Both the position numbers and the translations under genes were made by a program. Below the pieces are notes generated by a model. The model ran no database searches, was not told the origin of the DNA, and saw only the letters and a program-made list of their open reading frames with translations. A stretch of DNA of 64,000 nt from positions 1,364,001 through 1,428,000 of the forward strand of contig NBAZ01000003.1 of NCBI GenBank assembly GCA_002794735.1. The letters run 5' to 3'. Origin of the DNA: Pyrrhoderma lamaoense (lineage: Eukaryota; Basidiomycota; Agaricomycetes; Hymenochaetales; Hymenochaetaceae). Numbering within the stretch: position 1 is the stretch's first letter; every line of letters begins with the position of its first letter. Shown in pieces: positions 12,588-24,665 of this stretch.

Positions 12588-13937
12588 ATGTTTCCAGTCC
12601 ATCGGTACACCTTCGGGCTTCCTCGACGATACATCTTTCTTCTCATCGTCTTCGCTCCTGTTTCTCTTTTACTTTACTTATACTTCGGTCATATCTCCGC
12701 GCTTCTATCTAATCAGCTCGCACCCACGTCGCATTCCCTCTTCTCTTCGTCATTATCTGCCCCTTCCCTTTTAGACGTAGATGCAAAGAACAAAAATAAT
12801 GAAGACGTAGATTTAAGTCTAATTCTGGTCTCTGCTTTCTTCCCCCTGGCGAAAAGCAAACACTCTATGGTTGCGTATACGGATTGGCTATCGCGTTTCT
12901 TAAGTCAAATTTCCACCCCGATATACTTTTATTGCCCTCCTCATCTTGAGTCTACCATTCGCCTCATACGAGGAGATGTGGGGCCCATAACTATCGATAC
13001 TCGCTTTAATAATGCGTTTGATGTTCCACCTTTGGAAGGAAAGGAGGATTCTTACAAGGAGATGCATGATTGGGACAGAGAAAAAGATCACCACTCCCCA
13101 GAGCTGTACGCTGTGTGGGCAGCGAAAGCGTATCTGCTGTCCAATGCACTGAAAGAAGTAGAGACTATCCATGGTCAAGGAAATATCAAATACGCTTTCT
13201 GGTCTGATGCAGGTTCCTTCCGTGAAACGCATACGTATAGTAATTGGCCTAGTTTGCAACGGGTGCAAGAAGTATGGGAGGAAGGCCGAGACGTTTCTTC
13301 TGAGACATCAGATAGTACTTCAAAGATCTTCTTTCCACTGCAGCGACTTCTACCACCTCAGTTCTCAACCTGGACTGAGTCTTCTGGCCCAATTGATGCC
13401 GACTTTACAGTTGGCTCCTTTTTTGGTGGACCCCCATCTGCCGTTTACTGGTTCGAAAAAGCATACTACGCGTATCATGACTTTTACCGCTCTTCAAATA
13501 TCTTTGTCGGCAAAGACCAAACAGTGTTCAATGCGCTCATCGTCCTATTCCCCGACCGTTTCTTAGGTGTTCTTATGGGTGATCCTCAGGCACCTGCCGT
13601 AGTACCTTCAATGAAGGAGGCAGTGAAAGATGAGAGTCCAGTCTATATCAGCTACGATGTTACAGAGAGCATACTAGGTGCTTGTGGAAACCAATGGTAT
13701 TACTACCAATACTTCTTGGCTTCTGCAGAGGACAGAGAGGCTATGAGTGATATGTGGATTAAAAGCATCGGATGGAAATTTTGGACGGGTGATTGGTGGA
13801 AAAATATGGGTAGTAAATTATCTGGTGGGGAAGGCAAGGAAAGATGTAGGACAACGAGGGTATTGAAGCTGAAAGAAGCTTTAAGGATGGTATGGGGAGA
13901 AGAATGGGAGCCACCTAAAACTTCAGTGCAATTTTAA
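12588..13937 (+). CDS. HtrL/YibB-like type II membrane protein (putative glycosyltransferase)
   Basis: Single exon, 449 aa, no frame break. A short basic cytosolic tail is followed by one membrane anchor (about residues 16-35, YIFLLIVFAPVSLLLYLYF), a Ser-rich stem, then a lumenal domain from about residue 75. Family-type motifs: LILVSAFFPLAKSKHS, WLSRFLSQISTPIYFYCPP, DREKDHHSPELYAVWAAKAY, YAFWSDAGSFRE, GSFFGGPPSAVYWFEKAYYA and FVGKDQTVFNAL. The pattern matches the HtrL_YibB family, which occurs in bacteria, nematodes and fungi and is thought to be glycosyltransferase-like; no activity is established. The topology suggests Golgi or ER location. The start at 12588 is chosen because it gives the membrane anchor near the N-terminus. 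Confidence 0.75.
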   Translation: MFPVHRYTFGLPRRYIFLLIVFAPVSLLLYLYFGHISALLSNQLAPTSHSLFSSSLSAPSLLDVDAKNKNNEDVDLSLILVSAFFPLAKSKHSMVAYTDWLSRFLSQISTPIYFYCPPHLESTIRLIRGDVGPITIDTRFNNAFDVPPLEGKEDSYKEMHDWDREKDHHSPELYAVWAAKAYLLSNALKEVETIHGQGNIKYAFWSDAGSFRETHTYSNWPSLQRVQEVWEEGRDVSSETSDSTSKIFFPLQRLLPPQFSTWTESSGPIDADFTVGSFFGGPPSAVYWFEKAYYAYHDFYRSSNIFVGKDQTVFNALIVLFPDRFLGVLMGDPQAPAVVPSMKEAVKDESPVYISYDVTESILGACGNQWYYYQYFLASAEDREAMSDMWIKSIGWKFWTGDWWKNMGSKLSGGEGKERCRTTRVLKLKEALRMVWGEEWEPPKTSVQF

Positions 13938-14731
13938 TGCAAAGCACGGCTTTGAGAGATTTTTTGTATCAATATACCATTAATCATCTAGTTCATATAT
14001 TAATACTAGTATTCTCCTTGCGATCATTATCATAGTTTTCATATCAGTCGAAAGCAACTATGTAATCAATACTCAATGATCTGTGATGGTGTAACAAAAT
14101 TTGAAGTCTCATGGCTTTTGTCTGACCCTACTTAGTTTCACGGACAAGTGAACCGTAAGTGTTTACTGTATCTGCGAAGTAAAAGTTCTCTGTACGATAC
14201 GATCTACTAGTTTGCTTCGTCAATTTTTAAGAATGGATCAAGTTAGTATTAGCTAAGTTATCTTGTGAATCGTCTTCTTGCTCCGTGCTTATTAAGAATG
14301 ATCAAGTAATTTGTTATCTGTTTATGCGCATACAAAGCATCAAGGTCAGTATTCTCATCTCTGTTTGCCAGAATACTGAAGGAATGCTAATGCTAACGTT
14401 ATAAACGAATCACACGAGACAACTGGACTAAAGCACGATATAGCTAGAAAATCTTACCATGCCACACGATTAACGACTAATTTGTAGAACAAAAGTTATA
14501 GTAACATGCATCTATAATTTGATTTGAGGTGAGAGAGAGTGATAATAGGAAGATTAATGTTTGATAGCCAAGACGCATATTAGCCTTTTATACATTCGGG
14601 TACCTGTTTTATATACGAAAACTGTGTCCCATAATTTCAACAGAACTCACTAACAGTATTAGGTACTTAGTGGATGGGTAGATAATTGCAAAGGCACTGA
14701 TTTCCACTATTGTTAGACAATATTTTCAACG
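13938..14731. other. Intergenic, convergent 3' ends
   Basis: Lies between the stop codons of two converging genes. AT-rich; no ORF, repeat or RNA gene that I can support. Confidence 0.5.
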
Positions 14732-15357
14732 TTAAGACTTTGTATCCGGATCAAGCTCTCCATTTCCCTCCTTGTGATGAGCAAGGGGGCTGATGTTGAT
14801 AGGTATGGGTTTATCTTCAACTGTTTCATCAAGCGAGACGATCCTTCGAGCATCCTCCTCTGAGTTGTCTCCTGAGTTCGCAACTCTGATAGGATGTGTC
14901 AATTTGTGCCTCATTGTAAGACTTCTTAGATAGTATACATACGTTGCAGTAAAGTTAATTACCGTTGTGTCTGCGCGGGGCTGCACGGACACGGAACTTT
15001 AAGGACCGTTTCACTGTACATGAACCTTTCACTATCTCTGACTACTGCAGATTTAATAAAAAAGAGATAGTGTCAAGTAAGAGTCAAAAACACACATACG
15101 TCGTTGCTATCTGAGTTTAGAATATCAATGTCACCAAACTCTACATCGGCCTTGACCATTGGAGCACGCATTTTCTGCAAATCATTCTTGTAATCTTCTC
15201 TTTCAATCTTTTCATTGTTTCGAGTCAGTTTTGCATGTTCGGCCGATGCGAATGTCTTTTCAAACTCAGAGTGGAAAGAACTGTCGTCAGGAGCAGACCA
15301 GAGTGCTGTGAGGCGTTGCTGTGTCCATGATTTAAGGTCCTGAGTCGTTGTGGACAT
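14732..15357 (-). pseudogene. Small NTF2/SnoaL-like protein, frame breaks in the middle exon
   Basis: The start at 15357 gives MSTTTQDLKSWTQQRLTALW, with EFEKTFASAEHAKL and MVKADVEFGDIDIL, ending at a GTATGT donor (15099). The last exon encodes DARRIVSLDETVEDKPIPIN and stops at 14732, after an intron at about 14890-14950. This resembles small fungal proteins with an NTF2-like cone fold (about 150-180 aa). The middle exon (15044 to about 14951) reads RFMYSETVLK, then FRVRAAP, then ADTTVINFTA in three successive frames. Single-base changes are therefore needed near 15000 and near 14975, and the exon-1/exon-2 phase also clashes. An extra 51 codons are open upstream of 15357 but look like leader sequence. 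The family call is tentative. Confidence 0.45.
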
Positions 15358-15573
15358 GGCAAGCGAGCGTTGATATGATTTTATGAGGAGAATACGTCGT
15401 GGGATGAGATAAGGAAAGAAGGGCATGAAGAGCTTTAAGAAGCATAGTGAATATCGATCTGGGTGGACAAAGTTTATGATAATTGTAAGCGCAAAGCAAG
15501 CATGTGCTTCCATGCTTATAGGCTAACATTACATCATACATTATCTAAACAGTGATCTCAGTCTCACTGATTA

Positions 15574-15829
15574 TTAGGCTCTCTTAGAGACTCTCTTACC
15601 TTTTTTCTTTGGGGCAAACGGGGCTGTCGGCTGAGGAGCACATTTCTTCTCATTCGATGCTTCTGCTACTACTATGCTTTTTCTGAACTCTGCATCATTC
15701 TCATCACTGAAGAGAGGGTCACACAGCATCTTCTAGTAGAACTGGCTGAAAAAAACATATCCATCTAATGCAACGTCTTGATATCTCAGTAAGTAAGTGC
15801 TCGGCAAAGCAAAAAGTAAAGTCCTCCAT
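15574..15829 (-). pseudogene. Hypothetical small protein with one frame break
   Basis: An ATG at 15829 opens a short frame (MEDFTFCFAEHLLTEISRR) ending at a TGA in the GCTGTGTGA context near 15719. The next frame continues at once with DPLFSDENDAEFRKS and ends in a lysine-rich tail (PKKKGKRVSKRA) with the stop at 15574. The two parts read naturally as one acidic-then-basic protein of about 85 aa if one base is restored. The basic tail resembles a nuclear localisation signal. No family recognised; this may be chance. Confidence 0.3.
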
Positions 15830-16350
15830 TAAACCTTGAAATTTCTTTGCCCTGGTATTTATCTATCGACTCTATTATATATGTACATGAGTAGCGCATA
15901 TCTATACGGACTAGTCCTGCAAACTAGCTAGCGAGGGCTCTGTTAACGGTGCAGGATAGATTGCCCAATTTTGGGTGGTGGTAGAAATAATGTGATGTGC
16001 GACATCAATTTGGACCAGCCATGTCATTCTGAGATAAGCATGAGCAGGTTATCATTGATTCCCTGTACGAACACTTTTGAAGATGTCGTAAAGGCAAACT
16101 AGATTTGCTTAACAAACATAGGTGATGAGATTACCTGAATAACTAACGGCTCATAACCTGATGATAGGACTGAAAGACAGTACAATGGACAGGATGATCA
16201 TGAGTACGAGACATAACTACAGCAGACTTACTGAAAATAACAAAACAAATGACAACAAATGATGCACAACCTTGGTCAATAAGTATTCCATTATTTGTCA
16301 ACATCTGTCTGATATATACATCGCGTCTCCACAACAAAATGCCATTAACA
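15830..16350. other. Intergenic
   Basis: No supported gene. Overlapping short ORFs near 16143-16433 are shadows of the NIF3-related gene. Confidence 0.5.
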
Positions 16351-16832
16351 CTAGAAATCTTCAAGACGGTAGACATCATAAGCCACCTCTTCATATGGAT
16401 GTACCTGAAAGAATTTGAGATGATCATCTCCAAATATAATTACAACAATCCATACCTTTTTGAGTTCCTTTACAGTATCACGTATCTGATTATTAGAACC
16501 ATCATCAAGCACCAATACCTCTACTCTGTGTTCTTCTACTTTTTCTATTTTCCCTATTTCTCCTATAGCGGGATTTGCTGAACCTATCGGCCTGAATTGT
16601 CCTACATCGTGAAACACGATGCATGTAAAAATGGGAGAGTAAGTATATACAATGTTTACATTAAAGATAACACGTATATACCTATACCCTGAGTCAAGAA
16701 TGCGCAATTATCGTACTCTCCTATCTTACCAATATGAAGTGGATACTTCAAAAACAGAGAAGACAGAATTTCATGCGTATTTTTAGTAGGACAAAAGAAT
16801 ACAAGCTTAAACTTCTGGGCTGCCGTAGCCAT
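16351..16832 (-). CDS. NIF3/YqfO-related small protein (CutA-like ferredoxin fold)
   Basis: Three exons: 16832-16688, 16601-16456 and 16404-16351, joining in frame to about 114 aa. Motifs: KLVFFCPTKNTHEILSSLF, HIGKIGEYDNCAF, GQFRPIGSANPAIGEIGKIE, VEVLVLDDGSNNQIRDTVKE and VHPYEEVAYDVYRLEDF. These match the stand-alone version of the domain inserted in NIF3/YqfO proteins (NGG1-interacting factor 3-like; a CutA/PII-type fold). The molecular role is unclear, possibly metal binding. All donors are GTATxG and acceptors are clean. No frame break; relatives are about 105-115 aa, so it looks complete. Confidence 0.85.
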
Positions 16833-17417
16833 GATGATGATATAGATATAAATTACTATATATATAGTATATGCATGAGAAAATTATTAGTCAATTGCGG
16901 CTCTCTCTGAGCTTAGTAAGACTGATAATATGAGCTAGTGTATCAGACGCGTAATTAATCTAAATATACAAGTAGATTTTCTATTGTTTTCGTCGTGTAA
17001 CTTACACTCTCCCAATGGACTTTTATAAGGTTTTTTGAATACACAAGTGAAAATATAGATCAATGATTTCTGTATTGAAACTATAGGATTAAGACCAATA
17101 AATTACATTTTTTTTCTATTAATATAATAAGTTAATACATGGAATGAATTCAGAGACAATACATTCTGCACTGCAGAATTCTCATATCCAACACGAAAAC
17201 CATCCACTGGCACCTATAGTCTAAACTGTGTGAGCCTTTTACAAAACTTTTTTACCTTTCCAGGTAGGTTCTGCGTAGGTGTCTGATGCGAACTATTGTA
17301 TTTCTCTTGACCCTTCATAATCAATTAAACAAGTCACTTATAAACTTCGTCAAGGCACTGTAGCGTTTTCACTTACCAACATGTAGAACATTTGAGCTTC
17401 TCTAACCTGCCCCGGTG
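16833..17417. other. Intergenic
   Basis: AT-rich with a short TA palindrome around 16852-16876. Probably the promoter of the NIF3-related gene plus the 3' flank of the next gene. No ORF supported. Confidence 0.5.
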
Positions 17418-18431
17418 CTAATGTATATCCTCCATATTGTATCCTTGTAGAGGGTTAATATGGTCACATCCAAATTGATATCCAAGTCCGCGCAAGTTAT
17501 GGGGATCGGAAATACCGAAGAACGTATCAGATCTGAAGTCATCTGAAACTATACACTGCCTCAAGAGTTCTTCATCTGTAGGGGAGCTGTATACACGCTC
17601 CGTACCAATGATTCTGGTATCAGGCTTTAGAGGCTCCAAGTCTGTTCCCTCTTTGAGCATGTAATCGTCAAGCTCACTTGACCATGGAGAAGAGCAGTCT
17701 GTTTTGACAGTGACGATAGAGCACACATCGCTATCACAATATGGGTCCACCTTTGTTTCGAGAGATGATGTCTCATCCTGTTGTTCGAGTAAAAAAAGCA
17801 GGTTTTCAGGTGATTCTTCAGAGGATCTGACTTCATAATCAGTCCTCATCTCGTATTTTCCATCTTCTACTGCTCTCTCATAGGTATTTTCTACGTGTTT
17901 CTCGGAATTACCAAAATGATGAACCACTTCTTCCTGTCGACTCTCGATCAACAATTCGAAGGACTTATACTCGTTTTCCCATGTTAAAACGTTTTCACTT
18001 CCTTCTTCTTTATGTAAATGAGAGTCCCGTTGAGAATCGTCGAGAGAAGTACCAGTGGCTGCATCGACTGTAAAGAAGAGGGTGGTATCATGCGAACCAC
18101 CCATGATTGAGTCCGGTATAATAGCTATAGCATAGTCTTGATTTAAAACGTCATCGTCAGAAGATGGAACGTCCACTATTCTTGAGAATGAGTCCAAGTC
18201 TAGATTTATTTCATCTTGATTGATCTTCCATTGGCGTGCACGGTCTGAAGGGAGGGTATGGAAAATAGTTAATAATAATTTTGTACAAGACACAAATTTA
18301 AAATACATACAACGAAGGTGATGCCATCGTTTCCGTCTCTCGGACAACATGAACGACTCGTTGTGACCTCGCTCGAGAAAGCTTAGCCACTTTCTGCTCA
18401 GGGGTTGTATAGGCATCGCAATGGTCGTCAT
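17418..18431 (-). CDS. Unknown acidic protein, copy A
   Basis: Two exons (18431-18311 and 18244-17418) join in frame at HLR/YRARQW through an intron with a GTATGT donor, giving 315 aa. The N-terminus is basic (RKWLSFLERGHNESF, SERRKRWHHLR); the rest is acidic, with INQDEINLDLDSFSRIVDVP, GGSHDTTLFFTVDAATG, EEQDET-type acidic clusters, and a C-terminus ending GYQFGCDHINPLQGYNMED. The ORF also reads through the intron, so a retained-intron form of 337 aa is possible. No domain recognised and no signal peptide or membrane segment. A broken relative with the same intron position lies at 52695-53460 on the other strand. M at 18416 is an alternative start that fits copy B better. Confidence 0.65.
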   Translation of the reverse strand: MTTIAMPIQPLSRKWLSFLERGHNESFMLSERRKRWHHLRCMYFKFVSCTKLLLTIFHTLPSDRARQWKINQDEINLDLDSFSRIVDVPSSDDDVLNQDYAIAIIPDSIMGGSHDTTLFFTVDAATGTSLDDSQRDSHLHKEEGSENVLTWENEYKSFELLIESRQEEVVHHFGNSEKHVENTYERAVEDGKYEMRTDYEVRSSEESPENLLFLLEQQDETSSLETKVDPYCDSDVCSIVTVKTDCSSPWSSELDDYMLKEGTDLEPLKPDTRIIGTERVYSSPTDEELLRQCIVSDDFRSDTFFGISDPHNLRGLGYQFGCDHINPLQGYNMEDIH

Positions 18432-21400
18432 TTTGTAGGGCCGAGGCCACCACGCGAGCTGTGGTTCGGAAATCTATGCCTCCTGCTTGATAGAAATCGA
18501 AATTGAGTGCCCTTATAAGCTGATCTCGTAGATTATCGTCACAGTGAGATTCAAGTCGATGGTTATTATGTAGATGGGTAGATGTGGTTGTGGTTGAGAA
18601 TAAATCTGTGGTAGTTGTTCATTTCGTATATGGTATATATGAGATAATGGTTGTTTGATTTCCAATTCCTCGTGTTTGGCCGAATCGGAGCCACAGACGC
18701 ATTATGACTTCAATCTGTGATTATGTAAACCTTAGTAAAGTGTATTTAACAACAAAACTAGAACATTGGCAACTTTGGAAGCTACTTCATAAGTACTGTA
18801 ATGTACATGTACATGTACATATACATTTGGGATAACTCACGATCGTATTCCCCTTCCCTTCTGTCTAATCCTCGACTGTTGAAAGTAGTCCCGCCTATAA
18901 CAAAGATATATTTCGCTCAAGTCATTTCATCGCCCAAAGTACCGCGTATATTGTTGGGCGTCTAATGAGGTTCCGATATTTACAGAATGTTATACCATAA
19001 TACATTATTTATGCCAAATGTCAGGCATATTTGATAACTCAAAGAAGAAACGAGTTTGAAATTACAAGATGAGGCAAACCTTGAGGTGAGATATGAGGTT
19101 GTGTTGATGGTTATATGCTTTGCACACGAGAAAGTGATGAAATTAATCTCATGTTGAAGAGGTCTCATAAAATTTGATTGTTTCTGTCATTCAATTCCTT
19201 TTATCAATGTCTCAATCTTTTATTCTATCTGAGCTGTAGCTTGCATACTGCGGAAGCAGTCGTCTCTAGCGATGGATTGCACCGGCGTCTTTGGTACCCT
19301 AGTATAAGACATTGAAGTTAGAATGGAAGACGGTGGTGTACGAAGGAATAAATGAAATGAACTCGGACGCGAGCAGTAGAAATTAGGTGACGTAATGAAA
19401 AGACGGATCTTGCCGCCCGATAACTTTAGAAAATAACTCACTTGTAGGCTCTTTTGTTCTTCTCTCTATTTCCACTAACATTACAATTTCATCTACAATA
19501 TTTTGTTATTGACATCTATCCCATTTACTGCATACCCTTGCAGCTGGATCTGCAACGTTGAAATAGTCACACCCAATTCTTACTGCTGAATTAAAGTAAC
19601 GTACTTCACCAGTTTAAGTGGTTTTGGTGTGACTTGCGTATCAGATAATACTTGGTCCCACGTTGATACTCCCTTCAATCTTACTAACTTGAAATGGAGA
19701 TCCGGCGAAAAGTGTAGATAGAACGCTCTAAGCTATGCATTATCTGAGTAAGTCGAAAGAATACAAGTTTCAGCCGCTTGCTATAACTCAGATACGTGTT
19801 TGTATGCACATATTGGTTTAAGTCACGGGTTCACCTCGGGGATGATATTGATGTAGTTTAGCCTCCTGCGGCCATGTGTTTTTTGCGGCGATGTCCCGAA
19901 TTTCAAAACTCAACTCCAAATGCAGTGAGTACTCTTCAGGACTGTTTCCCAGTGTGTTCTTCCCTTCAGCAATACACATGCGGTTTTGACCTCCACAATC
20001 AAAAACAAAGATGAATTTTATGGTGCTAGTTGAATTCAAATCTAGCTTCCACCGAAACCTGGAATTTGTTCTCGATATGTATGTATACTTCAGCTGTACA
20101 TGAACCCGAAAACAATTTCCCTCTCATATGAGGTCATGTGTATCGTTCTTTCTGAATAACCATGGACCATGGCGACCCGGAAATCGTGTATAAATATCTT
20201 TCTGAACTCTGATAAATCCATGCTCCATTACATGCGTTTTTAATTATTGCTATGTCTGAAAAAGTACAATCACATCGGGGTTTTTAAATCAAAGCTAGTA
20301 CTACCTACTTCATCTAGAAGCAAAAACGGGCCTCGGTGATAGTATCTTATTATACTGCAATACTATAGTCTGGTTCCGACTTCCCAGCAATACCAATACC
20401 CGAATGTTTCCATTCACTTATCAAATGCGATGATTCAATCATGCACTACAGGCATCGAATAGATCCCTTGCATTGGAGTACCTTCACTACGCATTGTTAT
20501 AAAGGAGGCCTTGTTATAATGGTATGGGTTGGTCAAATCCTTGCTCTGAATTTTGATCTGATATCGGGTTCTAGCTTCCTCGCTCTCAAAAGACCTAACT
20601 TTTTAGGCATTTTCTACTATGGATTCCAAAAGCCTATACTCAGATTCGGAAGAAGAACTGCACGAATACTTCATTCTTAAATCCATTCAAGTCTGTACGA
20701 TTACTCTTCTAGTCTACGATATCTGTGAGCATAGTTTAATCTATCTGATATACGATCTTCTGAATAAGTAAAAGTAATCACGTTTGACAAAGAGGTCAGT
20801 TTCTTTCCGTCCCATATAAACTCAACCAATAAGACTAAGACTTGAGCTTTAGTATGTCTACTTCTGGGTATGGATATTCTCTTGCAAAATTTTAGATTTA
20901 TCGGTTCCTTATAGTAACCATTTATAGAAGCGACAATTCAAATTAGTCAATCTTCTTTTTTTCCTGGTAGGCCACTACCAAGCTTGGGCTTACAAAATCT
21001 GATATTTATCCTTAGAACCGATACTCGACGATAATCGGTGTTGTCATTTATACTTTCTGTAAGTAGAAACGTACCTATTTATCCAGTATCAAAGTTTGAT
21101 TCGCATATCAAGGGTTCTTAGAAAGCGCTACCACAAGAATGTGAGTATATTGCCTTTTGAGTTCTACGTCTATTCAATCTGATTACGAAATAGATGTAAG
21201 GCTCTTCTACACCATAGCTTGAGTATCTTTCTAATATGCTCGTAACAAAACGGGAAAGGCCAATCAAGTTCATGGATATTCAGACTGTCAAGTTCGTAAT
21301 AACATACACTAACTTTTCTGAGGTTGCAGTCTAACTCTATCTATAGCTTGGTTGGCCGTCATCTCAGTCGACTGTCAGTTTGTTCTGTGACATTATATTG

Positions 21401-21689
21401 TGGTTTTATAAGCTAATACTATAACATGTAAAGATATAGTTATCCTCAGAATAGAGGCACTTGATCTAAGTAATTGTTCAGGTAATTGTCTCACTTTTTC
21501 CACTTGTACTATAATCTTACAATTGATTACAAGCGAGAATGAATTCTTTATTCTTTATCTCTATAGCTTATATTCTAAGAGCTGTGACCTTAGCTTTGAC
21601 CTTAATCTTGAATTACATGTCAAACGGTACAATTTCCAGTATCTAATGCCGATCAAGATATTGACCATGCCGTTATTTCAAGGTTACTC
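18432..21689. other. Long gene-poor stretch
   Basis: Only short ORFs. Those at 19220-19441 (minus) and 19818-20039 (minus; FVFDCGGQNRMCIAEGKNT) have protein-like composition but no recognisable family or splice context. A tandem ACATGT repeat lies at 18802-18826. It is probably intergenic with eroded gene fragments; I cannot support a gene. Confidence 0.4.
18802..18826. repeat. ACATGT short tandem repeat
   Basis: Three to four ACATGT units in tandem, self-complementary, in non-coding DNA upstream of copy A. Confidence 0.6.
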
Positions 21690-22251
21690 GAAGCAGCTAT
21701 ACTCAACTATTCAGATTTGTGTCTACTCACCAAGTGATATGAATTCGTTTGCAGGTTTGTATGCCGCGGAATGGTGAGCATCTGCACACTTTCTGCCACT
21801 TGCAAATACTAAGGTAATTGAAGGATGATAGCGTCGTTATCAGCGATTTGCCTTTTAGTTCTTGCCATGCTTGCAGTGACAGAATACTGTAGGTTTTCAG
21901 CAGCGACAACAAAGCCATCTGAACTTCTTCATGTCCTCATCAAGGATCAGCTCCTTTATTTCATTTTGTATGTTCCTTTTTCTTGCAAACAATACCCCTT
22001 TTTGAGACTCTTATTTCGCAATTTATGGGCCGAATCACGAAAGAATTCAAATCATATGCGCACTTAATATCCTTGGGGTCGAACTGCGCTTAAGTTCTAA
22101 CAATAATTTTTATTCCAATGTTCTTTTTTCAGTCGGTAATCCATGTTTTCTCGGTATCGTTGGGAGTCGTATGTTATTCAATTTGAAGGATGTTGCTACA
22201 GAGGAAGTGTTGTGCGAATGTAGTCTTGTTAGTGATATAGAATTTGCTTAA
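21690..22251 (+). pseudogene. DUF6533-type membrane protein, C-terminal fragment
   Basis: Only the end of a seven-helix Agaricomycete DUF6533-type protein is visible. There is a block with SPSDMNSFAGLYAAEW, a hydrophobic helix (LSAICLLVLAMLAVTEYCRF) followed by PSELLHVLIKDQLLYFIL, and after an intron-like gap NPCFLGIVGSRMLFNLKD, ending SDIEFA at 22251. Family knowledge: the last helices typically read LVRDxxLYF...NVLxSRLLLNL. The frames do not join cleanly and the N-terminal helices are missing or unreadable upstream. Compare the more complete copy at 28217-29925. Probably dead. Confidence 0.55.
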
Positions 22252-22518
22252 TATATTGCGAACTACAAAGAGTAAAGGCTGTACTTACGCGAGGCCAAAG
22301 GAGCGCAAGCATAGCACAATTATTGTTGAGAATTTGCCTTCCGTTATTACCTAACTACTTACATATACTACCATATACGTCAACAAACCATCAATTTCGT
22401 TCCGAACAATGACTTAATCACTGTCAAGCACGCCATAATCCAACCTCTGCACGAAGCTAGATGCATATGCTCGTCGACCTCAAAAATCCGGAATGGATGA
22501 TCTCGGTTATGTCGACGA

Positions 22519-24665
22519 ATGTCGACCTTTACTTGCTTCTTCGAGCAGAATGACACACAAATCTGTTGTTGAACCCAGGAAAGCGGTTCCAATGACACCC
22601 CAAAGCAAGGCCTTCGTAGAGCTTTGTCTGCGAGGCAAGTTCAGATGATTGCAATTGGTGGTACAATTGGCAAGTTCTAAGAGTATCACAAAATCAGTAG
22701 CTTTATTCATCTTATCTACTTACAGGTACTGGCTTGTTCCTTGGACAGGTCGTTCGCTAGCTCAAGGAGGTCCAGCAAGTATCTTGATCTGCTATGGATT
22801 AATTGGTTTTCTTGTATACATCACTCTTTTGCTCCTCGGAGAAATGGGAACACAATACCCTGTTGCAGGCTCTTTCACCGCCTATTCCGCTCGATTCTTT
22901 TCCCCGTCTTATGCATTCGCCCTCTCATGGAACTACTGGTTTAACGACGCAGTTTCAGTCGCGTCCGATCTGACGGCTGCTCAACTCGTACTACAGTTTT
23001 GGACAGAGTGGCATCCCTGGGTCATATCACTCATATTTCTTGTTTTCCTTCTTGGCGTGAATGCTACAAGTGTCCATTCTTATGGAGAGATGGGTGAGCA
23101 CTTCTAAATCACGCTTAAACTGATTATTGGCAGCTATTAACTTCAATTTAGAATATCTCTTATCCTTACTGAAAGTTGTGACTATTGTTGCATTTATAAT
23201 CGTTGGAATTTTAGTCAACGCGGTGTGAATCGTCTACATACTCCAATTGGAACTACGAACTGGCGGATTGAAGGTGCACCATTTGTGAATGGGATAAGAG
23301 GCTTCGCTAGCGTGTTTGTAACAGCTAGTTTTGCTTGTGAGTAACTACTCCCAATTATCATCAACTGAATAGACAGAATTCTATATGACAGATGGAGGGA
23401 CTGAATCTCTCGGAATCACCGCGGGTGAAACTAAGAACCCTACGAGGAACATGCCACGTATAGTTAAGGCGGTATTCTGGAGGTATGTTATAGTCTGCTA
23501 TAATTCGAGTAAAGAGACTAATTCTCATCTCATCTTACGCAGAATACTTCTTTTTTACGTGCTCAGTATTGCGCTTATTGGATTAAACGGTACGTCTCTG
23601 GATCAATTGTTGTATCTTATACTGACACTTTGGTTACAATAGTACCATATAACTACCCAAATCTTTCCAACCGTGCAACAACCACTTCTCCATTTACTCT
23701 CGTATTTCAGCTAGCAGGGTCTAGTTCGTCATTGAACTATTTCTACTAATACTTCATCTAATTGAGTTTCTTAGACGTTGCTGCTTCATTCATGAACACT
23801 GTAATTTTGACCTCCGTTCTTTCTGCTGGAATCATGCTCTTTTTGCTGGTACTCGTATGTTTTTTATTATGTATCTCAAATTAGGACATATCTGATTCAG
23901 AAATAGGTATTTTATATTCTTTATCAACCTCTTCCCCGCCTCTTGCACCTACATTTTTCGCGCATACCACTCAATCTGGTGTACCTCTTCGTGCTCTTTT
24001 CGCTACCTCAAGTATCAGTTTACTCTGCTTTGGCTCTTCCTTCATTGGAAGTGGAGAACTTTGGAGCTGGTTACAAAATCTTGTTGGTGTATCTAACCAA
24101 ATTGCTTGGCTTTCTGTAGGTTTGGCAAGCTGGCGGTGGAGAAAGGCTTGGGTACAGCAAGGCAGAGATTTATCAGAGATGAAGTTCAGGGCTAGATGGA
24201 CATGGAAATGGGGCCCTCAGTTTGTCGTCATAGGTGTAGCAGTGATAATCATTTGTAAGCTATTTCCCCCTCTCCTTTATCCAGTTATTGAACTCTTTTC
24301 CAGTGCAAGGATGGTCATCTTTCTACCCCAGCTTTTCCGTCGTTGATTTTATATCATTCTATATACAAATCTTAGTCATGGTGTTGATGACGTTTTCGTG
24401 GTATCTCTTCCATCAACGACATCTAGTTCACCGTTTAGCCACCCGGCGCCAGGCTTCAATGGGTCCGACAGATACAGTGAATATAGATACATTCGCAGTA
24501 TCGCGTAAATACATTTTTGGTGACATTCTAGACTCACAAACGGTTGATCTGTATCGGGATGAATATAAAGATGAGGTTCAAGATGCGGAAGAGGAAGAAC
24601 ACCGAGCAAAGAGACTAAAGAGTAAACTTGGTCCTCTTTGGCGTGTCTGGGAGGCTATTGCCTAG
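22519..24665 (+). pseudogene. Amino-acid permease (AAT/YAT family) with three frame breaks
   Basis: Plasma-membrane amino-acid/proton symporter family. Conserved order: LRRALSARQVQMIAIGGTIG, GRSLAQGGPASILICYGLIG, GEMGTQYPVAGSFTAYSARF, NYWFNDAVSVASDLTAAQLV, ESLGITAGETKNPTRNMPRI, YNYPNLSNRATTTSPF, GSGELWSWLQNLVGVSNQIA, and an acidic C-terminal tail. About a dozen membrane helices and at least nine introns, one of them GC-AG (22670-22725). The frame breaks at 22737-22745, 23219-23224 and 23829-23833, each cured by one base, and an in-frame TGA lies near 22573 upstream of the first block. The start at 22519 (MSTFTCFF) is doubtful. The rest of the exon structure is well kept, so the decay is young or the sequence is erroneous. 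It sits in tandem with the MFS gene 365 bp downstream. Confidence 0.75.

Noticed and set aside
15073..15513. Longer start for the NTF2-like protein (MEAHACFALTIIINF)
   Set aside because: The hydrophobic extra 51 residues are not part of the family and look like translated leader; ATG at 15357 is preferred.
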